NCBI GenBank assembly: GCA_900539505.1
Contig: UQCL01000008.1
Span: forward strand, 1-51,746
From: an uncultured Campylobacter sp.
GTDB taxonomy: Bacteria > Campylobacterota > Campylobacteria > Campylobacterales > Campylobacteraceae
DNA: 51,746 bases
Direction of reading: 5' to 3'
In this document: piece by piece, positions 25,419 to 33,970 of the stretch
How positions within the stretch are numbered: position 1 is the stretch's first letter
Layout of the letters: each line of letters begins with the position of its first letter
Made by a program: the position numbers and the translations under genes
The notes under the pieces: model-generated
Database searches by the model: none
What the model was told of the DNA's origin: nothing
The model's input: the letters and a program-made list of their open reading frames with translations, nothing else

Positions 25419-25833
25419 TCCTCTGACGGCTTGCATTTTGCTGCCGCGATTTGCTTAAGCCAAGCTGCCGCGCTTCGTCAAAGCTTAACCGTTTCATCGA
25501 AACGCACGCTTGGCTTTGCGACAGCGGCGCTTTTGCGTGGTTTTCCTGTGCCGCCGATACATACTGCCTGCGCGCCTAGTTTGCGGGCTATCATGCCCGC
25601 TTGGGCGAAATTTCGCGCTATGTCTTGAAGCGAAATTTTAAAATTTTAAAATTCTGTAGCGAGCAAAATTATAAAATTTTAAAGCGAGCGGAATTTTGAA
25701 ATTTTAAATATGGATAGAATTTTAAAATTTACGGCTTGCGGAATTTTAAATTTAGCGATTTCAAAGCCGCAAAAAGCTAAAATCCACGCGTAATTAGGGC
25801 TAAGGCTTAGCCATTTTATTTTGAAGGCATTTC
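25419..25833. other. Repeat-rich spacer between the two transglutaminase paralogues
   Basis: From 25629 to 25760 it consists of AATTTTAAAATT and GCGAGCGGAATTTTGAAATTTT words. The minus strand from about 25650 down to 25490 is open for about 55 codons (IARNFAQAGMIARKLGAQAV...) with no start; it could be a relic or chance. RBS-like AAGGCA lies just before the next ATG. Confidence 0.5.
25718..25746. repeat. 29-bp direct repeat, copy 1
   Basis: AATTTTAAAATTTACGGCTT followed by GCGGAATTT. An identical 29-base copy lies at 27160-27188. The surrounding 100 bp also share GCGAGC-AATTTTGAAATTTT words, so the second transglutaminase gene is bracketed by imperfect direct repeats. Confidence 0.85.
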
Positions 25834-26904
25834 ATGCAAAGACGCGATTTTTTAAGAAACACTGCGATTTTAGGCGCCGTTATGGCAACTCCGAGTACCA
25901 TTTTGGGCGAGGAAAAAGCCATTGGCAAAAAGAGAGCTTTCGGGCTCTCGCTAAATCACGAAATTTTGGAGAAGGGCAAGCAGACGCGGCTTTGGATACC
26001 GCTTCCTCTTATCACGGAATATCAAAAGGTAAGCGACATAAAATTTGACGGCAATTTCAACGATCCGTCCGTGGACTATGGCGAAATTCCGACGCTCTAT
26101 GCCGGCTACGTCGGGGTGGCAAAGCCCACGCTAAATATTAAATTTAGCGTCGAGACCTTTGAGCGAAATACCGACTTTAGCAAGGTAAAATTTAATCCGA
26201 ACGAAAAGCTTAGCCCCGAGGTAGCAAAGTTTTTAGAGCCTAGCACGCAGATTCAAATCGACGGCGTCGTCAAGCAAAAATCAGACGAGATCGCAGGCGG
26301 CATAAAGGGCGATTTGGAAAAGGTGCGCGCGATTTATACGTGGGTGGCGAACACTATGCAGCGCGATAACAGTGTGCTAGGCTGCGGGCTAGGGGACGTG
26401 AAGCAAATTTTAAGCAGCGGCAAGCTAAGCGGCAAATGCACCGACATAAATAGCGTTTTCGTCGCACTTTGCCGCGCGCAGGGCATCGCCGCAAGAGAGA
26501 TGTTTGGCATCCGCGTCGGCGCGTCGAGATTTAGCGCTCAAATGGGCGCCGCGCCTAAAGACGGCGTCAGCCATATCTCGGGCGCACAGCACTGCAGGGC
26601 GGAATTTTATCTAAAAGGCCACGGCTGGATCCCCGTCGATCCCGCGGACGTTACGAAGGTGCGACTCGGCGAGAAGCTAAGCAATGACGACAGCAAGCTT
26701 GCTAAAATTCGCGAGTATTTATTCGGCAACTGGGAGATGTGCTGGATCGGCTTTAACTACGGCAGAGACTTCACGCTAAGCCCACGCCCAGCGCAGTTTC
26801 CGATCAATAATTTCGGCTATCCTTACGGCGAAGTGGACGGCAACACGCTTAATTACTACTCGCCGAAAGATTTCAGCTACGATTATAGATCGAAAGAGCT
26901 GTAG
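25834..26904 (+). CDS. Tat-exported transglutaminase-like protein, paralogue of the preceding gene
   Basis: 356 residues. The N-terminus MQRRDFLRNTAILGAVMA has a twin-arginine motif (RRDFLRN) and a hydrophobic stretch ending near STILG, so it is exported folded, probably to the periplasm. Triad residues are Cys202 (SGKCTDINSVFVALC), His253 (GAQHCRAEFYL) and Asp269 (WIPVDPADV). About half of the residues match the unsecreted paralogue, most strongly in the last 200. Tat export of a simple hydrolase fold hints at a cofactor, a metal or a need to fold in the cytoplasm; this is inference. Confidence 0.88.
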   Translation: MQRRDFLRNTAILGAVMATPSTILGEEKAIGKKRAFGLSLNHEILEKGKQTRLWIPLPLITEYQKVSDIKFDGNFNDPSVDYGEIPTLYAGYVGVAKPTLNIKFSVETFERNTDFSKVKFNPNEKLSPEVAKFLEPSTQIQIDGVVKQKSDEIAGGIKGDLEKVRAIYTWVANTMQRDNSVLGCGLGDVKQILSSGKLSGKCTDINSVFVALCRAQGIAAREMFGIRVGASRFSAQMGAAPKDGVSHISGAQHCRAEFYLKGHGWIPVDPADVTKVRLGEKLSNDDSKLAKIREYLFGNWEMCWIGFNYGRDFTLSPRPAQFPINNFGYPYGEVDGNTLNYYSPKDFSYDYRSKEL

Positions 26905-27290
26905 CGGTTCGCGTTTTGCTATGCGGCATGTCGAACTACTTGAGCTTTTTGAGTAGGTATACAAGAGAGGCTTCCTGCTAGACGACTTTGGGCGGATGTG
27001 TAAAAGCGCGCCTAATCTACGTGCTGCCGCGTCTGCATTGGAAAAAAATTCCGCGCCTTGTTTGGCTGGAATTTTAAAATTTTTAGAATTTTGCGAGCGA
27101 CATGGCAGCGAAATTTTGAAATTTTAAAGCGAGCAAAATTTTGAAATTTTTCGGCGCGAAATTTTAAAATTTACGGCTTGCGGAATTTAAAATTTCGCCT
27201 CTTTGCGCGAAATTTAGCGGCGGATTTGCGAGTAAATTTCGTGTGCTGGGCTAGCGGCGGCACGGCAATACCTATACTGAAAGGTAAAAT
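26905..27290. other. Repeat-rich spacer
   Basis: No gene recognised. 27050-27200 is built from AATTTTAAAATTT, GCGAGC and ACGGCTTGCGGAATTT words like those upstream of the preceding gene. The last 10 bases (AAAGGTAAAA) provide a weak RBS for the TTG start that follows. Confidence 0.5.
27160..27188. repeat. 29-bp direct repeat, copy 2
   Basis: Identical to 25718-25746; the two copies are 1442 bp apart and enclose the Tat-exported transglutaminase gene. Confidence 0.85.
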
Positions 27291-27692
27291 TTGAAAACTG
27301 AACTAGAAAATTCCGCGCAAGGAACCTTGGCGCAAAAGCGAGAAAATCCTGGCAAAAATCGCTTCAGCACGCGCAGTCTGTGGCTGATATTCGCCGCGAT
27401 TTTTAGCGCGGTTGCGGCGACGTTTTGCTGCCTGCCCGCGCTTTTATTTTTGATTTTCGGCGCGAGCTTTTCCATTTTTTCAGGCGCAGAGGCTTTCGGT
27501 AACTACCGTGCGCCGCTTTCTGCGTTAGCGCTTTTTTGCTTCGCGCTCTCGGCATTTTTCTTTTTCAAAAGACCGCGCGCATGCTCGCTGCAAAGCGGGC
27601 GCAAAAAGTGGATTCTGATCTACGTGCTTTTAGGGACCTTGCTTGCCTTTATGCTTACATATCCCGAAATTTTAGGAGGGCTTTATGCGTAA
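27291..27692 (+). CDS. MerT-like metal transport membrane protein
   Basis: 133 residues with three predicted membrane helices (about 30-60, 72-93, 106-125). A vicinal Cys pair, Cys46-Cys47 (ATFCCLPALL), lies in the first helix, the hallmark of MerT mercury importers; the second cytoplasmic-loop Cys pair is reduced to one Cys (98). TTG start with AAAGG upstream; no ATG fits. It overlaps the MerP-like gene by 8 bp. No merR or merA is nearby, so the cargo may be mercury or another soft metal such as copper; the cargo call is inference. Confidence 0.78.
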   Translation: MKTELENSAQGTLAQKRENPGKNRFSTRSLWLIFAAIFSAVAATFCCLPALLFLIFGASFSIFSGAEAFGNYRAPLSALALFCFALSAFFFFKRPRACSLQSGRKKWILIYVLLGTLLAFMLTYPEILGGLYA

Positions 27693-27945
27693 AATTTTGT
27701 TTTTGATGCTTGGATTTACGGCGCTTTTTGCCGACAAAGAGGTTAAAATTTACGTGGAAAAAATCCACTGCCCGCTCTGCACTACGATCGTGCGAAAGGC
27801 GCTTTTGCAAACGCCAGGCGTGATAAACGCGAAGGTTTCGCAGCAGAGCAAAACCGCGACCGTCGCGGCAAAGGATGATGCAAACGAGACCGCGATGCTT
27901 GAGGCGATCGCTAAAACGGGCTATGAAGGCGTAATCGTAAAATAA
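27685..27945 (+). CDS. MerP-like periplasmic heavy-metal-associated (HMA) domain protein
   Basis: 86 residues: a signal peptide of about 16 residues (MRKILFLMLGFTALFA), then one HMA domain. The metal-binding loop is IHCPLCTTIV (Cys29 and Cys32), and KTGYEG is near the end. In MerP the loop is usually GMTCAAC; here it lacks the leading Gly-Met. It probably captures a metal ion and passes it to the overlapping MerT-like protein. RBS TTAGGAGGG, strong. Confidence 0.85.
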   Translation: MRKILFLMLGFTALFADKEVKIYVEKIHCPLCTTIVRKALLQTPGVINAKVSQQSKTATVAAKDDANETAMLEAIAKTGYEGVIVK

Positions 27946-28222
27946 AAATCCCCGGCAAAATTCTGACTAAATTTTAAATAAAATTCTTGCTAAATTTCGG
28001 TAAAATTCATGCGACTTTGCATAAAATTTCATTTTGCGCGGCTTGCCCGCAGCGTAAGCTAGCGCGATTGAAATTCTGCGCGTATTTTGCGGAAGCGCTA
28101 TGTCGGCGCTGTCGCGTTTAAATTTAGCATAATTTCGCAAGCGCTTAAGCGAGCGCGGGCGCTTTTAATTAACGGGCGTGTCGCAATAACGCGCGGATGT
28201 AATAAATTCAAAAGGAGCAAAC

Positions 28223-29500
28223 ATGCAAAAAAACGAGGTTATAAACGATTTTAAAAAGCTGTGCGAGATACCGCACTGCAGCTGCGAAACGGAGCAGATG
28301 AGGGAGTTTTTAGCGGATTTTGCGCGCTGCCTGGGCTTTAGCGTGAGCGTCGATCAGGCGGGCAATATCCACGCCGTAAAGGGCGAGCCTAAAATCTGCC
28401 TGCAAAGCCACTACGACATGGTTTGCGTGGGCGCGGCGCCGAATTTAGAGCTCATCGAAGAGGACGGCATCCTAATGGCGAAAAACTCGACCCTAGGCGC
28501 TGACGACGGCATCGGCGTGGCGATGATGATGGGCGCGATGCGGGAGTTTGCGAACTTAGAGTGCCTATTCACCAACGACGAAGAGGTCGGGCTCGTGGGC
28601 GCAAACGCCTTTAAGGGAAAAATTTTATCGCCAAATTTGCTAAATTTAGATAGCGAAGAGGACGACCGCGTAACGCTAGGATGCGCCGGCGGCATAAACG
28701 TAAGCGCAAAAATCGGCGCTGCTAGCGTCAAAAAGAGCGGTAAAATTTACGAGATCGGCGTCACTGGACTTAGCGGCGGGCACTCTGGCAACGAGATACA
28801 CAAAAATATCCCAAATGCAACGAAGCTGCTGGCGAAATTTCTCGCCGAGGAGGGCTGCGAGCTAATCAGCCTAGATTTTGGCGAGAGGAGCAACTCGATT
28901 CCAGCAAACGCCGTGTGTAAGGCGCTGTGCGCGCATGAGCCAAAGCAGCGCGGTCTGGCGTGGGTAAAGAGCCTAGGCGAGGGCGAAGCGGACGTGCTGG
29001 CAAATAGCGGCAAAATTTTGGCGCTCATCAACTCCTTTGCCCAGGGCGTGCGCAGCTACGACACGCAGCTTGGCATGGTAAACGAAAGCATAAATCTCTC
29101 GACCGTTAAGCGGAAGGGTGAAGTGATCGAGTTTGACTTTTTCGCGCGAGCGATGAAGCGCGAGGGGCTCGAAAATCTGGGCTTTGAGACCGCTACGCTG
29201 GCTAGCGCGCTGGGTTTTGAGGTCAGGGTAGCCGACCGCTCGGCGAACTGGGCGCCTTGCATCAGCGACTTTGCGCATCTGGTGCTTGAGGAGCTGCAAA
29301 AACAAAAGCCGCAGGCTAAATTTGCCGCCGTGCACGCGGGCCTTGAATGCGGCGTACTAGTTGCAAAACAGCCCGAGCTGCAAGCCTGCTCCATAGGCCC
29401 AAACATACACTCGCCTCACTCGGTAAACGAGCACTGCGAGATAGCGTCGGTGGAGATGATGGCGGAAGTGGTAAGAAATATAATCGCTAGATTGCAATAA
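28223..29500 (+). CDS. pepD: M20C aminoacyl-histidine dipeptidase (PepD-like)
   Basis: Cytosolic metallo-dipeptidase of the M20 family. 425 residues; E. coli PepD is about 485. The di-zinc motifs are LQSHYDMVCVG, STLGADDGIGVAM, TNDEEVGLVGA (catalytic Glu pair) and LNLDSEE. SGGHSGNEIHK and a C-terminal HAGLECGVL and GPNIHSPHSVNEH complete the family pattern. Shorter lid-domain segments account for the length. RBS AAAAGGAGC. Monocistronic as far as can be seen. Confidence 0.9.
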   Translation: MQKNEVINDFKKLCEIPHCSCETEQMREFLADFARCLGFSVSVDQAGNIHAVKGEPKICLQSHYDMVCVGAAPNLELIEEDGILMAKNSTLGADDGIGVAMMMGAMREFANLECLFTNDEEVGLVGANAFKGKILSPNLLNLDSEEDDRVTLGCAGGINVSAKIGAASVKKSGKIYEIGVTGLSGGHSGNEIHKNIPNATKLLAKFLAEEGCELISLDFGERSNSIPANAVCKALCAHEPKQRGLAWVKSLGEGEADVLANSGKILALINSFAQGVRSYDTQLGMVNESINLSTVKRKGEVIEFDFFARAMKREGLENLGFETATLASALGFEVRVADRSANWAPCISDFAHLVLEELQKQKPQAKFAAVHAGLECGVLVAKQPELQACSIGPNIHSPHSVNEHCEIASVEMMAEVVRNIIARLQ

Positions 29501-29811
29501 ATTTAGCGGCTTGTCTTTTTCCTTTATACGTCGTTGGAAACTCGGTCGGCTTCGGTCACGTATTGCGTATACGCTCCCTCGCCTCCGTCGTTTCCGTCTA
29601 GTCTAAAGAAAAAATACTTCGCCTTTAAAATTTAACGGCGGTTTCTCTTTTGAGCGTCTTTATAGAAATTACGCTTGCGGCGTCGCTACGTTGGTTTTGA
29701 AAGAGATTTTTGCTTCGTTGCACTCGCAACTGCAAGCAGAACGCAAATTTTCGCTCCGCAGGCTATATGACGGGGCTGCTTGCCGAAATAGCAATTTAAA
29801 AGGAGATAAAA
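29501..29811. other. Spacer with a palindromic phrase
   Basis: Contains the perfect palindrome GCGTATACGC (29564-29573) between GGAAAC (about 29538) and GTTTCC (about 29591), which could close a larger hairpin. No coding evidence is seen. The end (AAAAGGAGATAAAA) is the RBS of the next gene. Confidence 0.5.
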
Positions 29812-31143
29812 ATGGAAAGCCAGATCAAAAATTTTCTGCAAAATTGCGAGCAGATCGTTAAATCACAAGCAAAACAATACGAAAACTGTAGCCCTTTCGC
29901 AACCAAAATTTCACCCGTTTTTATACTGCCTTATGATGAATTTGAGCAAAAATTCGGTTCAAATTTACATTTGGATAGTAGTTTTGACGTGCTGGTGTTT
30001 GACGGCGATCTTAGCCTGTCGGGAGGCACGATAAATTCCGCTTGGCTTAAGGATAAATTTAACGAAGCAGGCGGCAAAAATAACGCGCGAGCAATGTTTG
30101 TTAACGGAAATTTATTCATCAGCGGCGATATCATCGATGATGATTATCTGTTTTTGCAGGTCGCTAAAGATACGGCGTGTGATTATCTGCATTCGCAGGA
30201 CGGCGTTATCGCGATCGGCGGCAATCTAACGGCGCTTTGGGGCATAAGCGGCGAATACAACGACGGAATGTTGCAGGTTTTTGGAAAAACGCAAGCGCCG
30301 TATATCGTCTCAAACGACCACGCGATGCCTAATCATAGCGCTAGAGAATGCGTCTATGTCCTAGACGGACGGATCGGTCAAAGCTACCTGGGCGCGCTTG
30401 ATGGTTGGGAATTTTTTGAAAATTGCGAGCTAATGTTTAAGGACGGAATTTACGAAGATGAGCATCAGATCGATATTTCTGCTTTTTTTAAATTCGTAAA
30501 AAAGGGCGCTAATCCGATGGTGGATTTTAAAACTTTTGAAGCTAGAAAAGCCGCCCGGGACGAAGAAAATGAAGAGCAGGAGGTCGAATACGCAGGCGAT
30601 TTGCCCAAAAATTCTGAGACTATCGCCGAGATGATATATTTAGAAAATTTCAGCGGCAGCGATGAGGAGCTATACGAGTACATGGTGAGCGAATTCGAGG
30701 CCATAGAAAAAATCGGCGACGAAAGAGAAAAATATGCCTATGGCGGCAGAGCTTTCAAGCTGTCTATCATTGCGGCGAGGATGGCGGAAAATTGGCGGCT
30801 GATTACCCAGCGTTACTCTGCGCGGCAGATAGATGACCTACGCAAAATCATCATTAAGAGCGCGACGAATTTAGCCGATTATTTTTTAAAAATCGGCGAT
30901 AAAAAACAGCTTGCGTTCATCTATGAATTTTTAAACGACGATGCGGTAAGCATCGAAAAGGACGAGCCGTTTTTATACGAAACGCTGGTGCGCGCGGGCT
31001 TGGAGTTGAAAGATTACGATAACGCTTACGCGCTAGTGTCCGTCATCGATAAAAAATCCGAATTTCTGCCGCAGGAGATGGCAAAAAGCATCGCGGACGT
31101 GATTAAAAGCGAAGGATACCGGGTTTGGCTGGCAAAGCAGTAG
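29812..31143 (+). CDS. Two-domain protein of unknown function (beta-rich N-terminus, helical C-terminus)
   Basis: 443 residues, no signal peptide or membrane helix. Residues about 55-175 contain stacked short strands with the pattern (V/L)F-x-G-x-L (VLVFDGDLSLSGG, MFVNGNLFISGDI, VIAIGGNLTA, MLQVFGKT), suggestive of a right-handed beta-helix such as bactofilin-like or adhesin-like folds. An acidic linker (DEENEEQEVEYAGD, about 248-261) leads to a C-terminal alpha-helical half (RLITQRYSARQIDDLRK) that resembles a repeat solenoid. I do not recognise a named family. RBS AAAAGGAG. Flanked by spacers on both sides, so probably monocistronic. Confidence 0.75.
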   Translation: MESQIKNFLQNCEQIVKSQAKQYENCSPFATKISPVFILPYDEFEQKFGSNLHLDSSFDVLVFDGDLSLSGGTINSAWLKDKFNEAGGKNNARAMFVNGNLFISGDIIDDDYLFLQVAKDTACDYLHSQDGVIAIGGNLTALWGISGEYNDGMLQVFGKTQAPYIVSNDHAMPNHSARECVYVLDGRIGQSYLGALDGWEFFENCELMFKDGIYEDEHQIDISAFFKFVKKGANPMVDFKTFEARKAARDEENEEQEVEYAGDLPKNSETIAEMIYLENFSGSDEELYEYMVSEFEAIEKIGDEREKYAYGGRAFKLSIIAARMAENWRLITQRYSARQIDDLRKIIIKSATNLADYFLKIGDKKQLAFIYEFLNDDAVSIEKDEPFLYETLVRAGLELKDYDNAYALVSVIDKKSEFLPQEMAKSIADVIKSEGYRVWLAKQ

Positions 31144-31152
31144 GCTCCAAAA

Positions 31153-31173
31153 AGCAAAATTTTAAATTTTGCT
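31153..31173. repeat. Perfect inverted repeat AGCAAAATT-TTA-AATTTTGCT
   Basis: A 9-bp palindromic pair with a 3-base loop, 10 bases after the stop of the preceding gene. It could work as a weak terminator or simply be one of the AAATTT-type words; there is no T run after it. Confidence 0.6.
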
Positions 31174-31339
31174 ATAAAGATAAAAATCAAAAGAGGCATT
31201 ATATAAAATTTCAATCTAAATTTTTCGCGCCATAAAGCCGAACGTCTGCCGTAAAGCGGCTTTAAGCAAGGCGTCAAAATTTTAAAATTCCGGCAAATTT
31301 AAGTGCGTAAATTTAAGCACGCATTTGTAGGCTAAAATT

Positions 31340-31981
31340 TTACGGAAAATTCTTATCCTTGCTGCTGCACAGCTCGTTTAAAAAGCACTCCTTGCAGTTT
31401 GGCTTTATCGCTTTACAGGTGTAGCGGCCGAAAAGCACCATGCCTTGGTGCAGTTTGCCAAGATCCGTCTTAAAAGCCTCGCTCAGATCGCGCTCTGTAA
31501 GCTCGGGCGTCTTTGCATGACTCAGCCCCAGGCGATGTGCGACGCGAAAGACATGCGTATCCACCGCCATCACGTTTGCGCCCGCGCCCTCCAAAAGCAC
31601 GACGTGAGCGGTCTTTTGCCCCACGCCCGCAAGAGATTTGAGCCCCGCTTCATCAAGCGGCACGACGCCGCCAAAGTCGCTAACCACCGCCTGCGCCATT
31701 TTGATTAAATTTACCGCTTTGTTGTTGTAGAAATTGCACGAGCTAATTAGCAGCTTTACGCTTGCCAGATTGGCTTTTGCGAGCTCTGCAACGCTAGGGA
31801 ATTCCGCAAAAAAGCGCGGCGTGATCAAATTTACCCGCTTGTCGGTGCACTGCGCGCTTAGCATCACGCAGACCAAAAGCTGATAGTTGTCTTTAAATTT
31901 CAACTCACTGCGCTCTTCTGCAAAGTTTTGCAGAATTCTCTTTTTTATCTCTAAAATATCTTTTTTACTTCTCATTTGCAT
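31340..31981 (-). CDS. nth: Endonuclease III
   Basis: DNA glycosylase/AP lyase for oxidised pyrimidines. 213 residues. The helix-hairpin-helix SLAGVGQKTAHVVL holds the catalytic Lys, and VDTHVFRVAHRLGL holds the catalytic Asp. The C-terminal CKAIKPNCKECFLNELC is the 4Fe-4S loop with C-x6-C-x2-C-x5-C spacing. It is divergent from peb4, an arrangement shared with C. jejuni. Confidence 0.97.
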   Translation of the reverse strand: MQMRSKKDILEIKKRILQNFAEERSELKFKDNYQLLVCVMLSAQCTDKRVNLITPRFFAEFPSVAELAKANLASVKLLISSCNFYNNKAVNLIKMAQAVVSDFGGVVPLDEAGLKSLAGVGQKTAHVVLLEGAGANVMAVDTHVFRVAHRLGLSHAKTPELTERDLSEAFKTDLGKLHQGMVLFGRYTCKAIKPNCKECFLNELCSSKDKNFP

Positions 31982-32045
31982 TTCCTCAAGGCGGAATTCT
32001 ACCCTAAAATTCTAAAGTACAGTTTGATTGTTAACAACTTTGAGT

Positions 32046-32051
32046 TATAAT
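32046..32051 (+). promoter_or_regulatory. Probable -10 box of the peb4-fba operon
   Basis: TATAAT 30 bases before the peb4 ATG, preceded by an AT-rich run and TTGATTGTTAACAA. AAGGA at 32070-32074 is the ribosome binding site. Confidence 0.65.
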
Positions 32052-32080
32052 CGCCGTTAAAATTTTTTTAAGGAATTGTG

Positions 32081-32890
32081 ATGAAAAAAGTTTTATTTAC
32101 AGCACTTAGTTTGGCTGCTGCTATCAGCCTTAACGCTACCGTTTACGCTACCGTAAATGGCAAAGACGTAACCGAAAAAGAGCTTACTCCGCTACTTCAA
32201 GGTATAGGCAATGTAGATATCGCTGCTCTTAATGCCGATCAAAAAAAGGAGCTTATCGATAAAGGCATTGATCTGATGCTGCTAACGGATGAAGCTAAAA
32301 AATCGGGCGTTATGGACGAAGACGTTTATAAAAAAGAGCTTGAAATCGTAAAAGATAACTTAGCGCTTCGTGTATGGCAGGCTAAAGAAGCCAGCAAAAT
32401 AAATATTGATGATAAAGAAATAGCCGATTTTTATAACAAAAACAAGGCGCGCTTTACCGAACCTGCGAGAATCAAAGCGGCTCAGATCGTCGTTAAAACC
32501 GAAGCTGAGGCAAACGATATTATTAAGCAGTTAAAAGGGCTTAGCGACAGTGCACTATTTACTAAATTTGCAGAGCTTGCCAAAGCCAAATCTATCGATC
32601 CGCAGGCTAAACAAACCGGCGGCGAGCTAGGCTGGATGCCTAGCGATCAGGTCAAGCCTTTTGCCGATGCGATCTCTAAGATAAAAGATGGTCAAATCAC
32701 TACTAAAGCTATTAGAAGCAGAGTCGGATACCACGTCGTATTAAAAGAGGAGTCTCAAGCTAAAAAGCAGTTAAGTCAAAGCGAGGCAAAGCCTTTTATA
32801 GAGCGCGTACTTAGACAGCAAAAAGCGGCGAAAGTAGTCGAGCAAAAAGCGGCAGATCTTCACAAAAACGCTAAAATCGAGTATAAATAA
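32081..32890 (+). CDS. peb4: Periplasmic peptidyl-prolyl cis-trans isomerase, PEB4/Cbf2 type
   Basis: SurA/PpiD-like chaperone with a parvulin domain that assists outer-membrane protein folding in Campylobacter. 269 residues with a signal peptide (MKKVLFTALSLAAAISLNA). The parvulin domain runs from about 120 to 225 (ARIKAAQIVVKTEAEA, GGELGWMPSDQVKPFADAI, RSRVGYHVVLKEE). The start is set at ATG 32081 and not the GTG one codon before, because the RBS spacing and signal peptide fit. The next gene, fba, follows after 14 bp, as in C. jejuni. Confidence 0.95.
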   Translation: MKKVLFTALSLAAAISLNATVYATVNGKDVTEKELTPLLQGIGNVDIAALNADQKKELIDKGIDLMLLTDEAKKSGVMDEDVYKKELEIVKDNLALRVWQAKEASKINIDDKEIADFYNKNKARFTEPARIKAAQIVVKTEAEANDIIKQLKGLSDSALFTKFAELAKAKSIDPQAKQTGGELGWMPSDQVKPFADAISKIKDGQITTKAIRSRVGYHVVLKEESQAKKQLSQSEAKPFIERVLRQQKAAKVVEQKAADLHKNAKIEYK

Positions 32891-32904
32891 TATAGGAGCT
32901 AAAG

Positions 32905-33969
32905 ATGGGCGTTTTAGATATAGTAAAACCGGGCGTTTTAAGCGGCGATGACGTAAGTAAGGTCTATGCGTATGCGAAGCAGCAGGGCTTTGCGATCCCT
33001 GCGGTAAACGTAGTGGGGAGCAACTCCATAAACGCCGTCTTGGAAAGCGCTAAAATCGCAAATTCGCCCGTAATAATTCAGTTTAGTAACGGCGGTGCGG
33101 CATTTTACGCGGGTGCTGCCTGCCCAAATGCCGCGGTATTGGGCGCTATCGCAGGCGCGCATCAAGTGCATGCTCTGGCGGCTCACTATGGCGTTGCGGT
33201 GATTTTACATACCGATCATGCCGCAAGGAAGCTGCTTCCGTGGATCGACGAGCTCATTAAGGCCAACGCCGAGAATAAAAAAGCTCACGGCGTGCCGCTG
33301 TTTAGCTCGCACATGCTCGATCTTAGCGAAGATGATTTGGAGCTAAATTTAGCCACCTGCGAGAAGTATTTGGAAATTTTAAGCGATCTTGGAATTTCGC
33401 TTGAGATCGAGCTTGGCGTCACGGGCGGCGAAGAGGATGGTGTCGATAATACCGGCGTCGATAACGCGCGGCTTTACACCCAGCCCGCAGATGTCGCACT
33501 CGCCTACGAGCGGCTAAGCAAAATCAGCGATAGATTTAGCATCGCGGCGAGCTTCGGCAACGTCCACGGCGTGTATAAGCCGGGCAACGTCGTGCTGCGA
33601 CCCGAAATTTTAAAAAATTCTCAAAAATTCGTGCGCGAAAAATTTAATCTGCAATCCGAAAAGCCCGTAAATTTTGTCTTTCACGGCGGCAGTGGAAGCG
33701 AGACCTCCGACATCAAGGCGGCCGTGAGCTACGGCGTAGTTAAGATGAATATCGACACTGACACGCAGTGGGCGTTTTGGGACGGCGTGCGCGCTTATGA
33801 GGCCAAAAATCGCGGCTATTTGCAAGCTCAAATCGGCAATCCGGAAGGTGAGGATAAACCGAATAAAAAATTCTACGATCCTCGCAAGTGGCTGAGAGCG
33901 GGCGAGCAGAGTATGGTGGCGCGCTTGCAGGTCGCATTTGAAAATCTAAATTGCCTAAATAGGAACTAA
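32905..33969 (+). CDS. fba: Class II fructose-1,6-bisphosphate aldolase
   Basis: Zinc aldolase acting mainly in gluconeogenesis in Campylobacter. 354 residues. Zinc ligands are in VILHTDHAARKL, EIELGVTGGEED, FGNVHGVYKPGN and FHGGSGS. KMNIDTDTQWAFWDGVR is the C-terminal signature of the class IIA type. RBS AGGAG. It is co-transcribed with peb4 and followed after one base by the MotA/ZorA-like gene. Confidence 0.97.
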   Translation: MGVLDIVKPGVLSGDDVSKVYAYAKQQGFAIPAVNVVGSNSINAVLESAKIANSPVIIQFSNGGAAFYAGAACPNAAVLGAIAGAHQVHALAAHYGVAVILHTDHAARKLLPWIDELIKANAENKKAHGVPLFSSHMLDLSEDDLELNLATCEKYLEILSDLGISLEIELGVTGGEEDGVDNTGVDNARLYTQPADVALAYERLSKISDRFSIAASFGNVHGVYKPGNVVLRPEILKNSQKFVREKFNLQSEKPVNFVFHGGSGSETSDIKAAVSYGVVKMNIDTDTQWAFWDGVRAYEAKNRGYLQAQIGNPEGEDKPNKKFYDPRKWLRAGEQSMVARLQVAFENLNCLNRN

Positions 33970-33970
33970 T

